Assembly (NCBI GenBank): GCA_015227615.1
Contig: JAALGZ010000062.1
Span: forward strand, 62,001-126,000
From: Labyrinthula sp. Ha
Lineage: Eukaryota > Sar > Bigyra > Labyrinthulida > Labyrinthulaceae
Direction: 5' to 3'
Length of the DNA: 64,000 nucleotides
In this document: positions 46,643 to 57,087 of the stretch, piece after piece
Layout of the letters: each line of letters begins with the position of its first letter
Numbering within the stretch: position 1 is the stretch's first letter
Position numbers and translations under genes: made by a program
Notes under the pieces: model-generated
Database searches by the model: none
What the model was told of the DNA's origin: nothing
Seen by the model: only the letters and a program-made list of their open reading frames with translations

Positions 46643-49600
46643 TTATAATTCATTTCCTACAGTAAACCATTTCTCTCTTAAGTTGTTTTTCCTCCCAAAA
46701 AGCTCCAAAAATCTTCCTTTGTCAGTACAACTTTGTTCAATTAGGTTGTATAGTTCAATAGGTTTTTGCGAATTTCCATTTCTACGTCCATATAGTATTT
46801 CTTTTCCTAAAGATCTAACCTTTAAGCAACCAGGTAAGTTATTGTAGACCCCTAAATAGCACTCTTCGGTGCATTTCATCGTCAAGTTTCCTAAAGTTGA
46901 TAGGATCTTGTCTTTGCCATTTGTTTTGATCCATAGAATCTTCCCCTTGTATTGAATAGAGTTGCGTTCAAATAATTTTTCCACCACCTTTTCCTTTCCT
47001 CTAACGACCCAAATAAACACTAGAGTGTTTTCCATGACTACCCTAAGGTTTAAATTCGCAATTTCATCATCTTTCATGGTAGTGTATGTTACTGATGGAC
47101 CACGTATTGGATCACCTGAAAACACACTCCAAGGTGGGTCAGCAACAATAATATCAAACTTTTCCTCAGCTTCAGCTAAATACGTTCTAACATCTCCGGA
47201 AAAATAATTAAATGATAAACTGGGCTTCCATCTAAGAAACACACAATTCAATTCATCATCAACTACCTTTATAAGGTTCGGAGTTTCGCATTCAATAAAC
47301 CTCATTCCTTCAAAACTTTGGGGAATAACTTCCCATTTAAATAGTAAAGTATCAACTTCTTGAATTCTTTTTCCTATAATAACTTCTCTAGCTTTTAAGT
47401 CACTCCATAAGTTTTTTAAAAAACATAAAAAATCATCTTTACTGCCATTAAACTTTGGAAAAAAGTTTTTCAAATCAGAATCTTTCTCTCTCACAGTTTT
47501 CAACATGGTTTCTACTCCTTCTGAATAGGTTATGTTAAATACTACTAGTTTCTTCTCTTTGTATTTTCCTTCGTTCTTCTTATGATCTCTCAAATATTTC
47601 CACCTAAATAAAATCTTCTTCAATAACATCTTATTTTCTGCTAAAGGCGAACTTTGAATGTAATAATTGCAACCTGTATACCTCAGGTTATCCTGCTTCA
47701 ACTTCCTTACGTCCAGTTTCAGTCCATGATATACTTTTAAACTTTGCCTGCCAACTAACCTCTGGATCTTGGTGTAGAGCTGCTGCTTGGTTTTTCCAGG
47801 AACAAATTTCCTTATTGATTGGAAATCACCAAAACCTACAACAAGAATAGCAAACCTCAGAGACTCCGTTTCAAAAGTAGACCAGTTGCTTCGAGACCAT
47901 ACTCCATTTTCATCTATAACTACCTTCCCATAAAGTAGCTTTCTATCAAAAGAAGTAGATTCATCTTTGCTAACAGCATAAAGTGAGGATATATTCCCAT
48001 CAACTTCCATCTCAAAATTCTCAAATATCACAGATAAATATTGTACTAACTCCCTGACTAATTTTCCAGAGTTATTTTCAATAAACTTCTTTACTAAATC
48101 AGGCAAATCTTCGTACATTGTGGTTACGGGTTCTAGGGTGTTATCCCCATCGCTAAACCCTTTCCACTTCACCTCAAAAAATAAATTATTCTCTTCTCCT
48201 TTCACTAACTTTGTGAACCTTTCAACTTCAAGGTTATTCTTGTCCATCCGAAACACTAACTTCGTTAAAGGACTCGGCAGAAAACTAACAGGGGCGAAAG
48301 GAATTAAAAGCGTTGAGTGGCGCAACTTCTCCTTACCATCTAGATCAGCTACCAGATATAAATGATCGCTAACAACTGATTTCACTTGGTAAGGACCGCA
48401 CCATCTAGGTTTGGTCTTATCCTTCTTTCCAGCTGAAACTTCTTTTTCTGATAACCAGACGTATTCGCCTTCGTTAAAACAAATAGGAACAGCACCTTTA
48501 CTTCTGCGCAGGTTATTCTTAGCACGATATTCAAAGCCTTTAACATCCGCATCCTTCTGCATTTTCTCCAAATCATCCCGTAACTTTAATGCTACCTCTT
48601 CTAAACTTCTTCTCTCATTAACATCCATATTTTTGTAAATACTACCAAGAGGGCACTTATCCTCATCAACACCGATCATTAACTGTAAAGGTGTTAATTT
48701 GGACCCTCTGCAACTTAACGGTGTTTGGTTAATATGAGCTTGGACCATCATTAAAATATCAGGCCAATCATTTGAGCTCAAACCAAACTCAGAAACTAAA
48801 CTTCTGAGATGACGTAAAATATTGCGATTCTGCACTTCTACTGCTCCCGCAGTATGGGATACATAAGTCGCTGTAAATTTATGACTGCATCCGCAGCTAC
48901 GTAAAAACTGTTCAACTACCTTCGCAGTAAAATGGGAACCCCTGTCCGTAACTAATATAAAGTTGTTACGCAATTGAAAATGTCCATGCCAATCCCATAA
49001 TATCGCAACCAAATTCTCTGCGGTAGCTTTTTCACAATAACGTAAAATAGTAGTACGAGTGAGGCTGTCAACTAATGTGAGCACCCATCCCTTCGTGTTG
49101 ATATAAAGGTAATCTGAAAGCAATACTTGGCCAGCTCGGTTACCCCATTCTGTAACATGTAAGGGTCTCCTAACTACCAAGCTTGGTTTCTGACAGTGCA
49201 TACACTGCCTTCGAAAAACTTCGTGAGCTTCTAAATACAAAGCTAGAACTTCCTTCTCAAAATAATAATTCTTCTTTACAAAACTCAACTCTCTAATTCT
49301 TGATCCATGATTATATAACAAATGTGCATGCAACATAACTAGGGGTATCAAACTTTTTGTAACAATAATTTTCTCATCCTTTCTTTGTAGCTCTTCAATA
49401 TCCTCTTCGAAGTCTTTCTTTTGTAAATCAAATAATAATTTATCGTCAATGTTTTGCCATCCAGTTTCTTGTACATTCCATGCACCTGGATGTCTAGGAG
49501 ATACATGTAGAAGATCGATGCTGCGCCAGAAATCTAACTCAGTTGACCTATCTTCTATTCTTTGTATCGCCCTACAGATCGTTTCTAGTTTAACACCCTG

Positions 49601-52600
49601 GTCCCTGTACTTGGGATTTAACCATCGGCTTAGACAGTCTGCAGGAATATTTTGGTATCCGTCTAAGTGACACGCTATTAAATTAAGTTCCATGAACTCT
49701 AGCGCCCACCGACTTAACCTATTCCCGTGACTTTTAAGTTTTACATTTGATGGATTGAGTATGTTAACTAGGTTCTTATGATCCGTAAATAAAACTTTGT
49801 CATTCACATTATACTTCAAATAATATGGAAACTTCTTTACCGCCATTAAAACTGGGTAAAGCTCCTTACAAGAAATATGCCATTTTAAAGATGAGCCAGT
49901 AAAACTTCCACTGCTCAATGCTATGACTCTATAATTACTTTTGAAAGGACTGACTAAGTCAACTTCTTCCTTCGTTTGAGTGATATATAAAGAATAAAAT
50001 CTGTCACTGGCATCTGTAAATAAGTAAATATTTTCTTTAGGATTATAGTACCCTAAGGAATGATGCATTGAGTTTTCTATTGCTGAAATCATTTCATCAT
50101 AAGCTAAGTTCATTTCAACATCCCAATTGATCATAATACGTTTCCTCTCAAGATTCTTTAATTTCCCACTTATTTTGTTACTTCCCAATAAAAGTTTTCT
50201 TATTCTCGAAAAACCAGGTATCACTGACGATATAAAGTTAGCGGTATACACTAGTTGAGCTAGCTCATGCAAATAAACAGGCTTCACTCGACTAAGTAAT
50301 TTCTCTGCGTAGATCCCATCATAAGTCCATCCCTTAGCATTAAACTTCCTTCCGCAGAATACAAGCTCTCTGTTAACTAAATCACACTTATCAATGTTTA
50401 ATCTCAATTGCTTTCTCCGGATCTGTTTCATAAATTTTTCTGTATTATCATATAAATCACTGAGGCTACCCCCCATGATAATACTATCATCGATCCATTG
50501 TAGAGAATATTTAGGCCACAACCCAGCTGGTTGTAACACTTCGCTAATTTGTCGCATTGAGAAAAGACTAGGGGTATTGCACCACCCCTGGGGTGCACCC
50601 AAAAAAGAATAAGCTACCCCCCATGGGGTAGTAAAAGTAAAATACTTACCTGCTTGCTTATCGCAAGCAAGGTAGTCAAAACCTGATAGAAGGTCAAAGC
50701 CACAAAAATAGCTATTGCCCCTGATCCTATCAAGCTGCAAATCAATTAAAGGTAACGTATTGTCCACCTTTAATGTAACCTTATTCAAAGGTCTAAAATC
50801 CACAACGAGGCGAAACTTCTTTGGACCTTTCTTCGGTACTACAAGCGTTGACATGGCGATAACTGGGTTATCATTCACCTCAATAATCCCAGCCTTCACC
50901 ATCTTTTCCACTCTGCTATGAAGAAAGTCTTGCTGCTCTTGCCCCAAAGGAAGTTGCTTCTGTTTGGTAATAACCGCACCCTCCATTACATCACATTTTA
51001 TAGGTGTTATTTTTGAAAGTTGAGTGTAGGACTCGCCGTCTCCGAAAGCCTTAGAGTTTTCCAAAAATAAGTTCAAAAACTTATGCTTCCAAGTTAAAGA
51101 ATCTCCAAACTCCTGCAAACCAACTGACTCCACTTTGACTCTTATTCTCTCCTTCAATCTTAAATCATCAGCTACAACATCCTCCACATCTGCACCAGCG
51201 CCAAGATCAATATTTTCTATGTCCATGTATTCACTTTCCTCAGGCCACGATTCTCCAAAGATCTCCGGTGGTAACTGACTTTCATTCCAGGGGAGCATGC
51301 TCTTAACATTCACCTCCTCAGCTTCTGGATCTTCTACACCCACTGTATCGACGAACCACCCAGCCAAGTTCCTCTTCTCAGGCGGAGGAATATCCTTACT
51401 AAACTTCATCTTCATCGCGCTTACTGGATCCAGTTCGTAGTGGTTCAACACTTCATTGCCAATGATGATGTCATCCCACTCGGGGACCTCCATCACCATG
51501 GCTTCCACTTTCTCAAACACAAACGTCGTTCTGCTCCTAGACTCATCCAACACTTCTATCGCATCAATAAGTGCCATTTGATGAACTGGGTAAACAACTC
51601 CACCAGCAGCCTGGACTCTTATTGGTTTCTTTAGGTCTCTTAGTTCATTACAGCATGATTTGAACTTCCCATTAATAGCACTCCGATATGCTCCAGAGTC
51701 CAATAACCCATTAAAAACAGTTCCATTGATCTTCATTGGTAAGTAGGCATTGGCTGGTTTCTTTCCATATTTATTTTTATCTCCCACTTTCATAAAATCA
51801 ACTACCTTCATAACTTTCACGTTTACAGAATCCTCCTTTCCTTCACTCTCATTCTTCGATTCATTAAACAAACCTTCGGGTACTTCATCCAAAACTGTGA
51901 AGTTACTTGCCCCAAAATACTTTCTCGCCTTCTCTTCCATAACTGACTCAGCATTTGAAATATTCTTTGCTGCTATAACACCCGTTTGACTTTTCCTTTG
52001 CAAGTACATCTTCAACCTTCTTTCCATCTCTTCCTTCCCCGGATAAGGTTTTGCCGGGTTACCTGCTTTAGCATCATAACAATATGGTTTCGTGTGGCCA
52101 TATTGCCAGTCATGATCACAGAGTAACTGGGCATCTCTCTGCACACCTTCCTGCTTAACTGCAGGCTTTGCCACTTTGACGGCATATTTAACTTTCTTAC
52201 TTACCGCCGGCATCTTTTTATTTGTCACTTTAGATTCCACATTAGGCTTCCCTTTACTTTGACCAGAAAAGTAAACCTTCAGCTCCTTCCTAATATGTTT
52301 CGGAGGGATAGACGCTAAAACGTACTCTTTCAGGGCTGTCCTGTCATCATCTTTTAGCTCCGGTTTTAGCGACAAGTCCTCCTTCCTCACCCAAATGTGA
52401 GGTGGTAATAAACTAAAAATAGCTTTCGCTATACTCTTTCCTTTTCTCTCAGCGTGTGGTGGTAGATATGACAATATTTCTTCCACTTCTTGGAATAATA
52501 TCTCCACCGCTTCTTCTTCATCCATGTTCTGCTTGAACTTCAACTGATCTTTAATTAATCCTCCTGCACTGCCTGCAGATTCCACTCTAATCTTCACCAC

Positions 52601-52966
52601 TTTCTTCTTCAAAGCTTCAATAATATCTTCGTTGCTGCCTAGTTGCCCCAGGCACTCAAACTGCTTATAAGGGATCTTACCAAGCTTGGAACGTAAGCTA
52701 ATGTATTCTCTTTGTTCTGGCAATTCCCTCTCATATTCGTATATAAACCTTTCCATCGATTTCAGAGTAAACTCCTCAAGCACATGTATATCAGCGTGCC
52801 TTCCTCCCATACTGTTTATGACAGACTGCATTTCTCTTTTATGATCCTCTTTCTGTCTCTCTAAGATTCTACCAAACTCTTCTCTGTGTTCCTTCATCAT
52901 TTCTGCAAACATTCGCATAATCCCGTTCATATTTAATTTCCTCGAGCCGTCAGGAGATTCCGTCAT
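46643..52966 (-). CDS. Gypsy gag-pol polyprotein fused to chromodomain, Myb/SANT and MT-A70 methyltransferase
   Basis: 2107 aa in one frame. Gag-like region about 1-330, ending with a zinc-knuckle-like CDHDWQYGHTKPYC (283-296). Retropepsin DSGA at 423-426. Reverse transcriptase about 660-875 with LVVDFRPLN (720-728), GAPQGWCNTP (790-799) and WIDD (824-827). RNase H about 978-1115 (FTDAS 983-987, TDHKN 1061-1065). Integrase zinc end H1213, H1220, C1255, C1258 and core D1285, D1341, E1377 with 35 residues between the last two. GPY-type module about 1518-1545. Chromodomain about 1579-1630 (VKWKGF). Myb/SANT-like about 1690-1742 (W1690, W1695, KTKQQLYTKIQRL). MT-A70 domain about 1905-2107 with DPPW 1943-1946, WIKTNG 2012-2017 and ELFGRKNN..W..VGNEL at the end, as in METTL3. 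Methylation of adenine in DNA or RNA is inferred from the family, not shown. Confidence 0.93.
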   Translation of the reverse strand: MTESPDGSRKLNMNGIMRMFAEMMKEHREEFGRILERQKEDHKREMQSVINSMGGRHADIHVLEEFTLKSMERFIYEYERELPEQREYISLRSKLGKIPYKQFECLGQLGSNEDIIEALKKKVVKIRVESAGSAGGLIKDQLKFKQNMDEEEAVEILFQEVEEILSYLPPHAERKGKSIAKAIFSLLPPHIWVRKEDLSLKPELKDDDRTALKEYVLASIPPKHIRKELKVYFSGQSKGKPNVESKVTNKKMPAVSKKVKYAVKVAKPAVKQEGVQRDAQLLCDHDWQYGHTKPYCYDAKAGNPAKPYPGKEEMERRLKMYLQRKSQTGVIAAKNISNAESVMEEKARKYFGASNFTVLDEVPEGLFNESKNESEGKEDSVNVKVMKVVDFMKVGDKNKYGKKPANAYLPMKINGTVFNGLLDSGAYRSAINGKFKSCCNELRDLKKPIRVQAAGGVVYPVHQMALIDAIEVLDESRSRTTFVFEKVEAMVMEVPEWDDIIIGNEVLNHYELDPVSAMKMKFSKDIPPPEKRNLAGWFVDTVGVEDPEAEEVNVKSMLPWNESQLPPEIFGESWPEESEYMDIENIDLGAGADVEDVVADDLRLKERIRVKVESVGLQEFGDSLTWKHKFLNLFLENSKAFGDGESYTQLSKITPIKCDVMEGAVITKQKQLPLGQEQQDFLHSRVEKMVKAGIIEVNDNPVIAMSTLVVPKKGPKKFRLVVDFRPLNKVTLKVDNTLPLIDLQLDRIRGNSYFCGFDLLSGFDYLACDKQAGKYFTFTTPWGVAYSFLGAPQGWCNTPSLFSMRQISEVLQPAGLWPKYSLQWIDDSIIMGGSLSDLYDNTEKFMKQIRRKQLRLNIDKCDLVNRELVFCGRKFNAKGWTYDGIYAEKLLSRVKPVYLHELAQLVYTANFISSVIPGFSRIRKLLLGSNKISGKLKNLERKRIMINWDVEMNLAYDEMISAIENSMHHSLGYYNPKENIYLFTDASDRFYSLYITQTKEEVDLVSPFKSNYRVIALSSGSFTGSSLKWHISCKELYPVLMAVKKFPYYLKYNVNDKVLFTDHKNLVNILNPSNVKLKSHGNRLSRWALEFMELNLIACHLDGYQNIPADCLSRWLNPKYRDQGVKLETICRAIQRIEDRSTELDFWRSIDLLHVSPRHPGAWNVQETGWQNIDDKLLFDLQKKDFEEDIEELQRKDEKIIVTKSLIPLVMLHAHLLYNHGSRIRELSFVKKNYYFEKEVLALYLEAHEVFRRQCMHCQKPSLVVRRPLHVTEWGNRAGQVLLSDYLYINTKGWVLTLVDSLTRTTILRYCEKATAENLVAILWDWHGHFQLRNNFILVTDRGSHFTAKVVEQFLRSCGCSHKFTATYVSHTAGAVEVQNRNILRHLRSLVSEFGLSSNDWPDILMMVQAHINQTPLSCRGSKLTPLQLMIGVDEDKCPLGSIYKNMDVNERRSLEEVALKLRDDLEKMQKDADVKGFEYRAKNNLRRSKGAVPICFNEGEYVWLSEKEVSAGKKDKTKPRWCGPYQVKSVVSDHLYLVADLDGKEKLRHSTLLIPFAPVSFLPSPLTKLVFRMDKNNLEVERFTKLVKGEENNLFFEVKWKGFSDGDNTLEPVTTMYEDLPDLVKKFIENNSGKLVRELVQYLSVIFENFEMEVDGNISSLYAVSKDESTSFDRKLLYGKVVIDENGVWSRSNWSTFETESLRFAILVVGFGDFQSIRKFVPGKTKQQLYTKIQRLVGRQSLKVYHGLKLDVRKLKQDNLRYTGCNYYIQSSPLAENKMLLKKILFRWKYLRDHKKNEGKYKEKKLVVFNITYSEGVETMLKTVREKDSDLKNFFPKFNGSKDDFLCFLKNLWSDLKAREVIIGKRIQEVDTLLFKWEVIPQSFEGMRFIECETPNLIKVVDDELNCVFLRWKPSLSFNYFSGDVRTYLAEAEEKFDIIVADPPWSVFSGDPIRGPSVTYTTMKDDEIANLNLRVVMENTLVFIWVVRGKEKVVEKLFERNSIQYKGKILWIKTNGKDKILSTLGNLTMKCTEECYLGVYNNLPGCLKVRSLGKEILYGRRNGNSQKPIELYNLIEQSCTDKGRFLELFGRKNNLREKWFTVGNEL

Positions 52967-53071
52967 TTATAATAAAATTGATATAACTTCCTCGAAAATT
53001 CCCAAAAAATAAAACTTCAAATCAACTTTTATTTAACCTTAAAAGTCCTTACTAAATTTACAATATTGCAA

Positions 53072-53746
53072 TATTGCGTTTTACGTGTCGGTACAATAAA
53101 ACTACACGTCCGCGGAAGCAAGGCTCAGGTCGTAAAATTAACTAGTTGATTCCAAATAACAATAACTTCTTAAATATCCTTTCTTTTATATTTTTCTCTT
53201 TCTTATCTCTTAACGGTTAACAAAAACTAATAATATATGTCAAAAACTATTCCAAGTATAATTATATACACTATATTTCAGAATAATTCCAGTACCGCAA
53301 TAAGTCACCTAGGTAGGTGTTTATGCTATATATCTCCCTACAGATGTCATTCCATCTTATTGTATGTCAATCGGAACTAACGATATCTCGATTTCAATTT
53401 ATATCACCAAATGTCACCAAATGTAAATTCATAGCATAAAAACATCGGTAGACAAACCACCCTTACATATCATCACGGGCGAATATTCAGCACACATACG
53501 AATGAAAAAAGACTGCAAATTAGGTTCTCAATTCGACCAAATCAACGATAACTCTTCAAAAACACTTCAAAATAAACCGAGAATCGTTCAAGAACCTTAT
53601 ATCTTCTTCGTAAACACCAAATATACCAAAGTTTCACACACACACAAAGGTTTTGTCACATTTTTCTCCACATTTCACCTCTTAATAATACAAAACACAT
53701 CGTAAACAGAACAGCTGAAACAATTTATATCAAAAACTTCACAACA
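53072..53746 (-). repeat. 5' LTR of the gypsy element
   Basis: Same 675 bp as 45945-46619, with about six differences; followed on the right by GTCT (53747-53750), the second target duplication. As the upstream LTR it should hold the element's promoter. Confidence 0.95.
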
Positions 53747-55129
53747 GTCTATGCCTTGAAAGGTCATGTCTTATTCATTATTATTTCAATTCATCATCTA
53801 ACGTATGAATTTATTCACTTGATTGAAAATAATCAGGGACAAATTTCCCGGTAAGTTTTCCCGTTTCTCGATTCAGCAAGCTTTCACCATTTGTTACCAG
53901 ACGCCAGTAATATCATATTGATATCTACTTACTTAGGAATAGGACTGTGCTTGCTCCATGTAGGCAGAACACTTAAGAGGTAGTTAGCCCTAAAATTTAA
54001 ATGTTTCTTTAGATAAAGCTATTTGTGGCTTTGCATGGTAGCAGACTTAACAAAATGGAAACAAAATTATGACTCAAATTTTAACCATGACTCTCAGTAA
54101 AAGCAATGAGATTTTAATTCTTATCTAATAGTTATTTTTTCAAATTATCAACAGCTAATATGAAGAAAGTTGACCACGAGGGTTATTTTATTGCGGATAC
54201 TAATAAGTGTCAAGAACGAAAGCACAGGGCGAAGGTATCAAAACAAAAACTGAACAAGAAATTTTGGAAAAAAAAACATAGAGTCATAAGTCACTTCCAG
54301 GGAAAGTAGCTCTCATAAGCCATAGTTTTCATAGTATTTTGTATCTATTCTCACCCGTTGAAGAATCCTGCACTGCCTTAAGCTTGACCCACTAACCTTC
54401 AAATCTTTGCAACTGTTAAGTTCTTTGTATGACTATAATTCCCTTACTTTTAGTTGTGAAGAGCAAAAAAAAACCAATTTATCTTCTCTAAAATTTATTG
54501 TTAAGTCTAAAAGATAGCTGAATTACTCTAACAGATATGTACTTAGGAGCAACAGAAACTTACAGCTTTCCTTTTCATTTATTGTAGAGTACTTTTCTAA
54601 AATACAGACCTAAGAGACTTTTTCAAATTCTAGAGTGAAAAAATAACTAGAAATGTATTTTTGTTCTCGAAAAAAGGGTTGTTTAAGGATAATGGAGAAG
54701 AAATACAAGTTGGAAGGGGTATTCTCGTTAACAGAAGCTTGGAATTTGAAGACAGCATGCACAACTTCAGATCAGACGAGAAGACTAAAAAGTTCCTAAC
54801 GCCACCAGAGCTTATCTAAATTTAAAAAACATTGCTAAGAATTTTAATAAGCTGCAACAATTTAGGTCTGGGCTATGTGTAGTCACAGTGAACATTGCTC
54901 CTCTTATTTTATGGACACCGATGTTACTGACATCCCGTACCATAGATGCCAGAGTGTACTTTTTTTAACCTTGTGTGAAATTGGAAGTTCAGGAGCTAAC
55001 AATATCAATAGGTCTCATTGTCCTAAACCAAACAGGCTAATTACTAAAAAAGAATGCTTTAATAAAGAAAACTGGAGTAATAAGAAATTTCTAACAGTTC
55101 AATTAGATCTACCTTAGATTCAAAAGGTT
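53747..55129. other. Unit A sequence right of the gypsy element
   Basis: Native upstream region of the 534-aa gene family, displaced by the insertion. The 80-aa plus frame 54875-55117 is repeated in unit B but has no recognised domain and may simply be conserved by the recent duplication. No other content seen. Confidence 0.4.
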
Positions 55130-55460
55130 GAAGTAATTTCAAGATCATTAGGAATAATGATAGCTACAAGAAAAGCGAAAGGTGTATCTCATGCCATTAG
55201 AATTTAAGCATCAAAAGCACTTAAAAAGTCGAGACCTATCAAAACATTTTACTCAGTTGATACCTCGGCCAATAATGCAAAAAGAACTTCTTTAACTGGG
55301 TGCTACCCATTTTACAGCAGATCCGTCACCGAATGATAAAAGCAGTAGCATGAGTCGGTACTACTAATCCAATTAACTTACTTCGTTTAAAGTATATTTC
55401 ATATTTATCATCTACCATGTCACTGGTGTCTCCAGTCTTTCTTCCGCAAAGTTTAATCTA
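55130..55460 (-). mobile_element. Retropepsin-like retroelement fossil, unit A
   Basis: One minus-strand stretch near 55195-55260 has the signature VLIGLDFLSAFDA, which resembles the conserved end of LTR-retroelement aspartic proteases (hydrophobic-G-x-DFL). The copy is broken and old, and it predates the tandem duplication because unit B carries it too (61582-61912). Other domains are not readable. Confidence 0.4.
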
Positions 55461-55638
55461 CCAAGTCTTTAACCCACTCAAAAATTACTGGTACTCAAAA
55501 TAAGGAAAAGTGAAACTAAACTTCCATATTACAACCCTAGTTATTTTATTTCCATAATCAATAGTTAGCTATGGGAAACTTCTTAGAGGTTTTCTTCGTT
55601 TCTTTTTGTAAGGAGCGTCATATAAGTAGAGGTTATAG

Positions 55639-55652
55639 TCTCTCTCTCTCTC
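55639..55652. repeat. (TC)7 microsatellite, one unit longer than in copy B
   Basis: Seven TC units here against six at 62091-62102; the only length difference seen between the two tandem units outside the gypsy element. Confidence 0.9.
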
Positions 55653-56782
55653 TTTCTCTATATTGTATTTTTTACCCAAGAGAGATGAATCCACCTAATG
55701 TATAAACAACATAAAACACATATTATTTCTTCTAAAATACTAGTTAAGATCATGATGGACATGGCTGACATAATGATAAAAATCTAACTCCTAGTAAATA
55801 ATCTCGAAGAACAGTGTAACTCATTCTTCTAAAATATAATTTGCAACTACCAAATATTCGAGTCTCTTAAGAGTTGAGATAAATATATTTGAAGCATAGT
55901 AAAAGTCGAGGTTAAAAGGCTTCGTCATGATCTAATGAGATGAAGAGACTTTTGGCGGAAGAGCTCAAACAAATCAAAGTCTCTCATAAAAACACTTGAT
56001 GCTCCAGTAATTCTCTGAATAGACATCATACATCATCAAGAGCAAAGTTCGAAGCTCTAAATTTTCAGTACCTTTAAGAGTATATTTTTTGTAATTTGAT
56101 TTAACGTGACAATTCACGTTGTAATTTTTTCTCTGAGGGTAACACATTCTTGAAAGCAAAAAAGAATGCGAAGAAGATAATGGATGTGGAAAATGAATAC
56201 AAATGTAGGTAGGTAGATATGTGAAAATATGTAAAGAAACAAACCACTTCATTCTTTGACTCTGTAAGATAGTAAGATTCCCTTTTTACAAGTTGATATA
56301 TCCTTCGACACAGAGATTCATGTTAATCCTGCTAACCCTCAAGTTCCTTTAGTGGCTAATCATTTAGAAGTCTAGCTATTAGTTCGTTTCTTTACCTGGT
56401 AAAAATTAGCTACTTCCTGCTTTAGTGCTATAATAAATTTGCCAGCTTAGCTCCCACAAATGTTTCAATTTCGTAGAGTCTCTTTTTAATGCCCTGCTGC
56501 AGAGAGTTGTAAATAAGTATATATGAATAAGATCAGAAATATTTTCGGTTTCAGTGATTGACTTCGTGGGACAATACTTGTTTATAGTTTCGTAAGAGAA
56601 CAAGATTTGAAATGTAGGTCTCTGAGTTTGATTGCTTTAAGCTAATGAACATCCCTTATGATTTTAAACTCCGTATATTTTACTTTGCAACTAGGTTATC
56701 GTCACCAAGTTATCATCATTGGATCCTTAAATACAATATAATTTACAACGCTATGATTGTAAAATCATTTTGTAACTATTTA
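55653..56782. other. Unit A noncoding stretch
   Basis: Only short minus frames (55974-56252, 56406-56603), without recognised domains and repeated in unit B by duplication. No RNA gene or element identified. Confidence 0.4.
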
Positions 56783-56898
56783 CTTTGATGATAATTAAGT
56801 GACGAATTATCTCTTAGATTTATTACGGTAGGATTTCAATACCTGTGACAGAATAGAGCATAAACAAACACAAATCAAATAATAAAAAGAATTAGAGA

Positions 56899-57087
56899 AT
56901 GAGCAAAAAATTTGATATTAATAAAGATTTCAAAGATTTTATTACTGAAAGTGACATGGTGGATATCTATGAAGAGCCAAAAGATTCTTATCCCTCTGAC
57001 AACCCTATGAACCAGAAAGAAGAAACACAATTGGAGAAAGCTGTTCTGGTATATTTTTGGTTTCAGCTTTTGGTTTTTGTTATATGA
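56899..57087 (+). pseudogene. Truncated 5' copy of the 596-aa gene family, unit A
   Basis: A 62-aa frame whose first about 50 residues align with the start of the 596-aa protein at 33648: shared KD..FI.E, PKDSY.SD.PMNQKE and a hydrophobic VL.YF...QLL stretch. The upstream roughly 110 bp also match. Similarity ends near 57085 and the frame closes, leaving about 10% of the parent length. I read it as a 5' fragment or decayed paralogue. A short expressed peptide or an intron-containing gene cannot be excluded, since the segment contains GT..AG spans of tiny-intron size. Confidence 0.6.

Larger units (their letters stand above)
45945..53746 (-). mobile_element. Whole-looking Ty3/gypsy LTR retrotransposon with chromodomain, Myb/SANT and MT-A70 methyltransferase
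   Basis: A 7802-bp element on the minus strand. It has two 675-bp LTRs differing at about six positions, 4-bp GTCT target duplications, a purine tract against the 3' LTR, a leader of about 105 bp after the 5' LTR, and one continuous 2107-codon frame. Domain order PR-RT-RH-IN plus chromodomain makes it a chromovirus-type Ty3/gypsy element. The added C-terminal Myb/SANT-like and MT-A70 domains are unusual. No typical tRNA-complementary primer-binding site is obvious beside the 5' LTR. The LTR divergence (about 0.9%) suggests a young insertion. It looks whole. Confidence 0.93.

Noticed and set aside
54875-55117. 80-aa frame conserved in both tandem units
   Set aside because: The identity reflects the recent duplication, not selection, and the frame has no domain.
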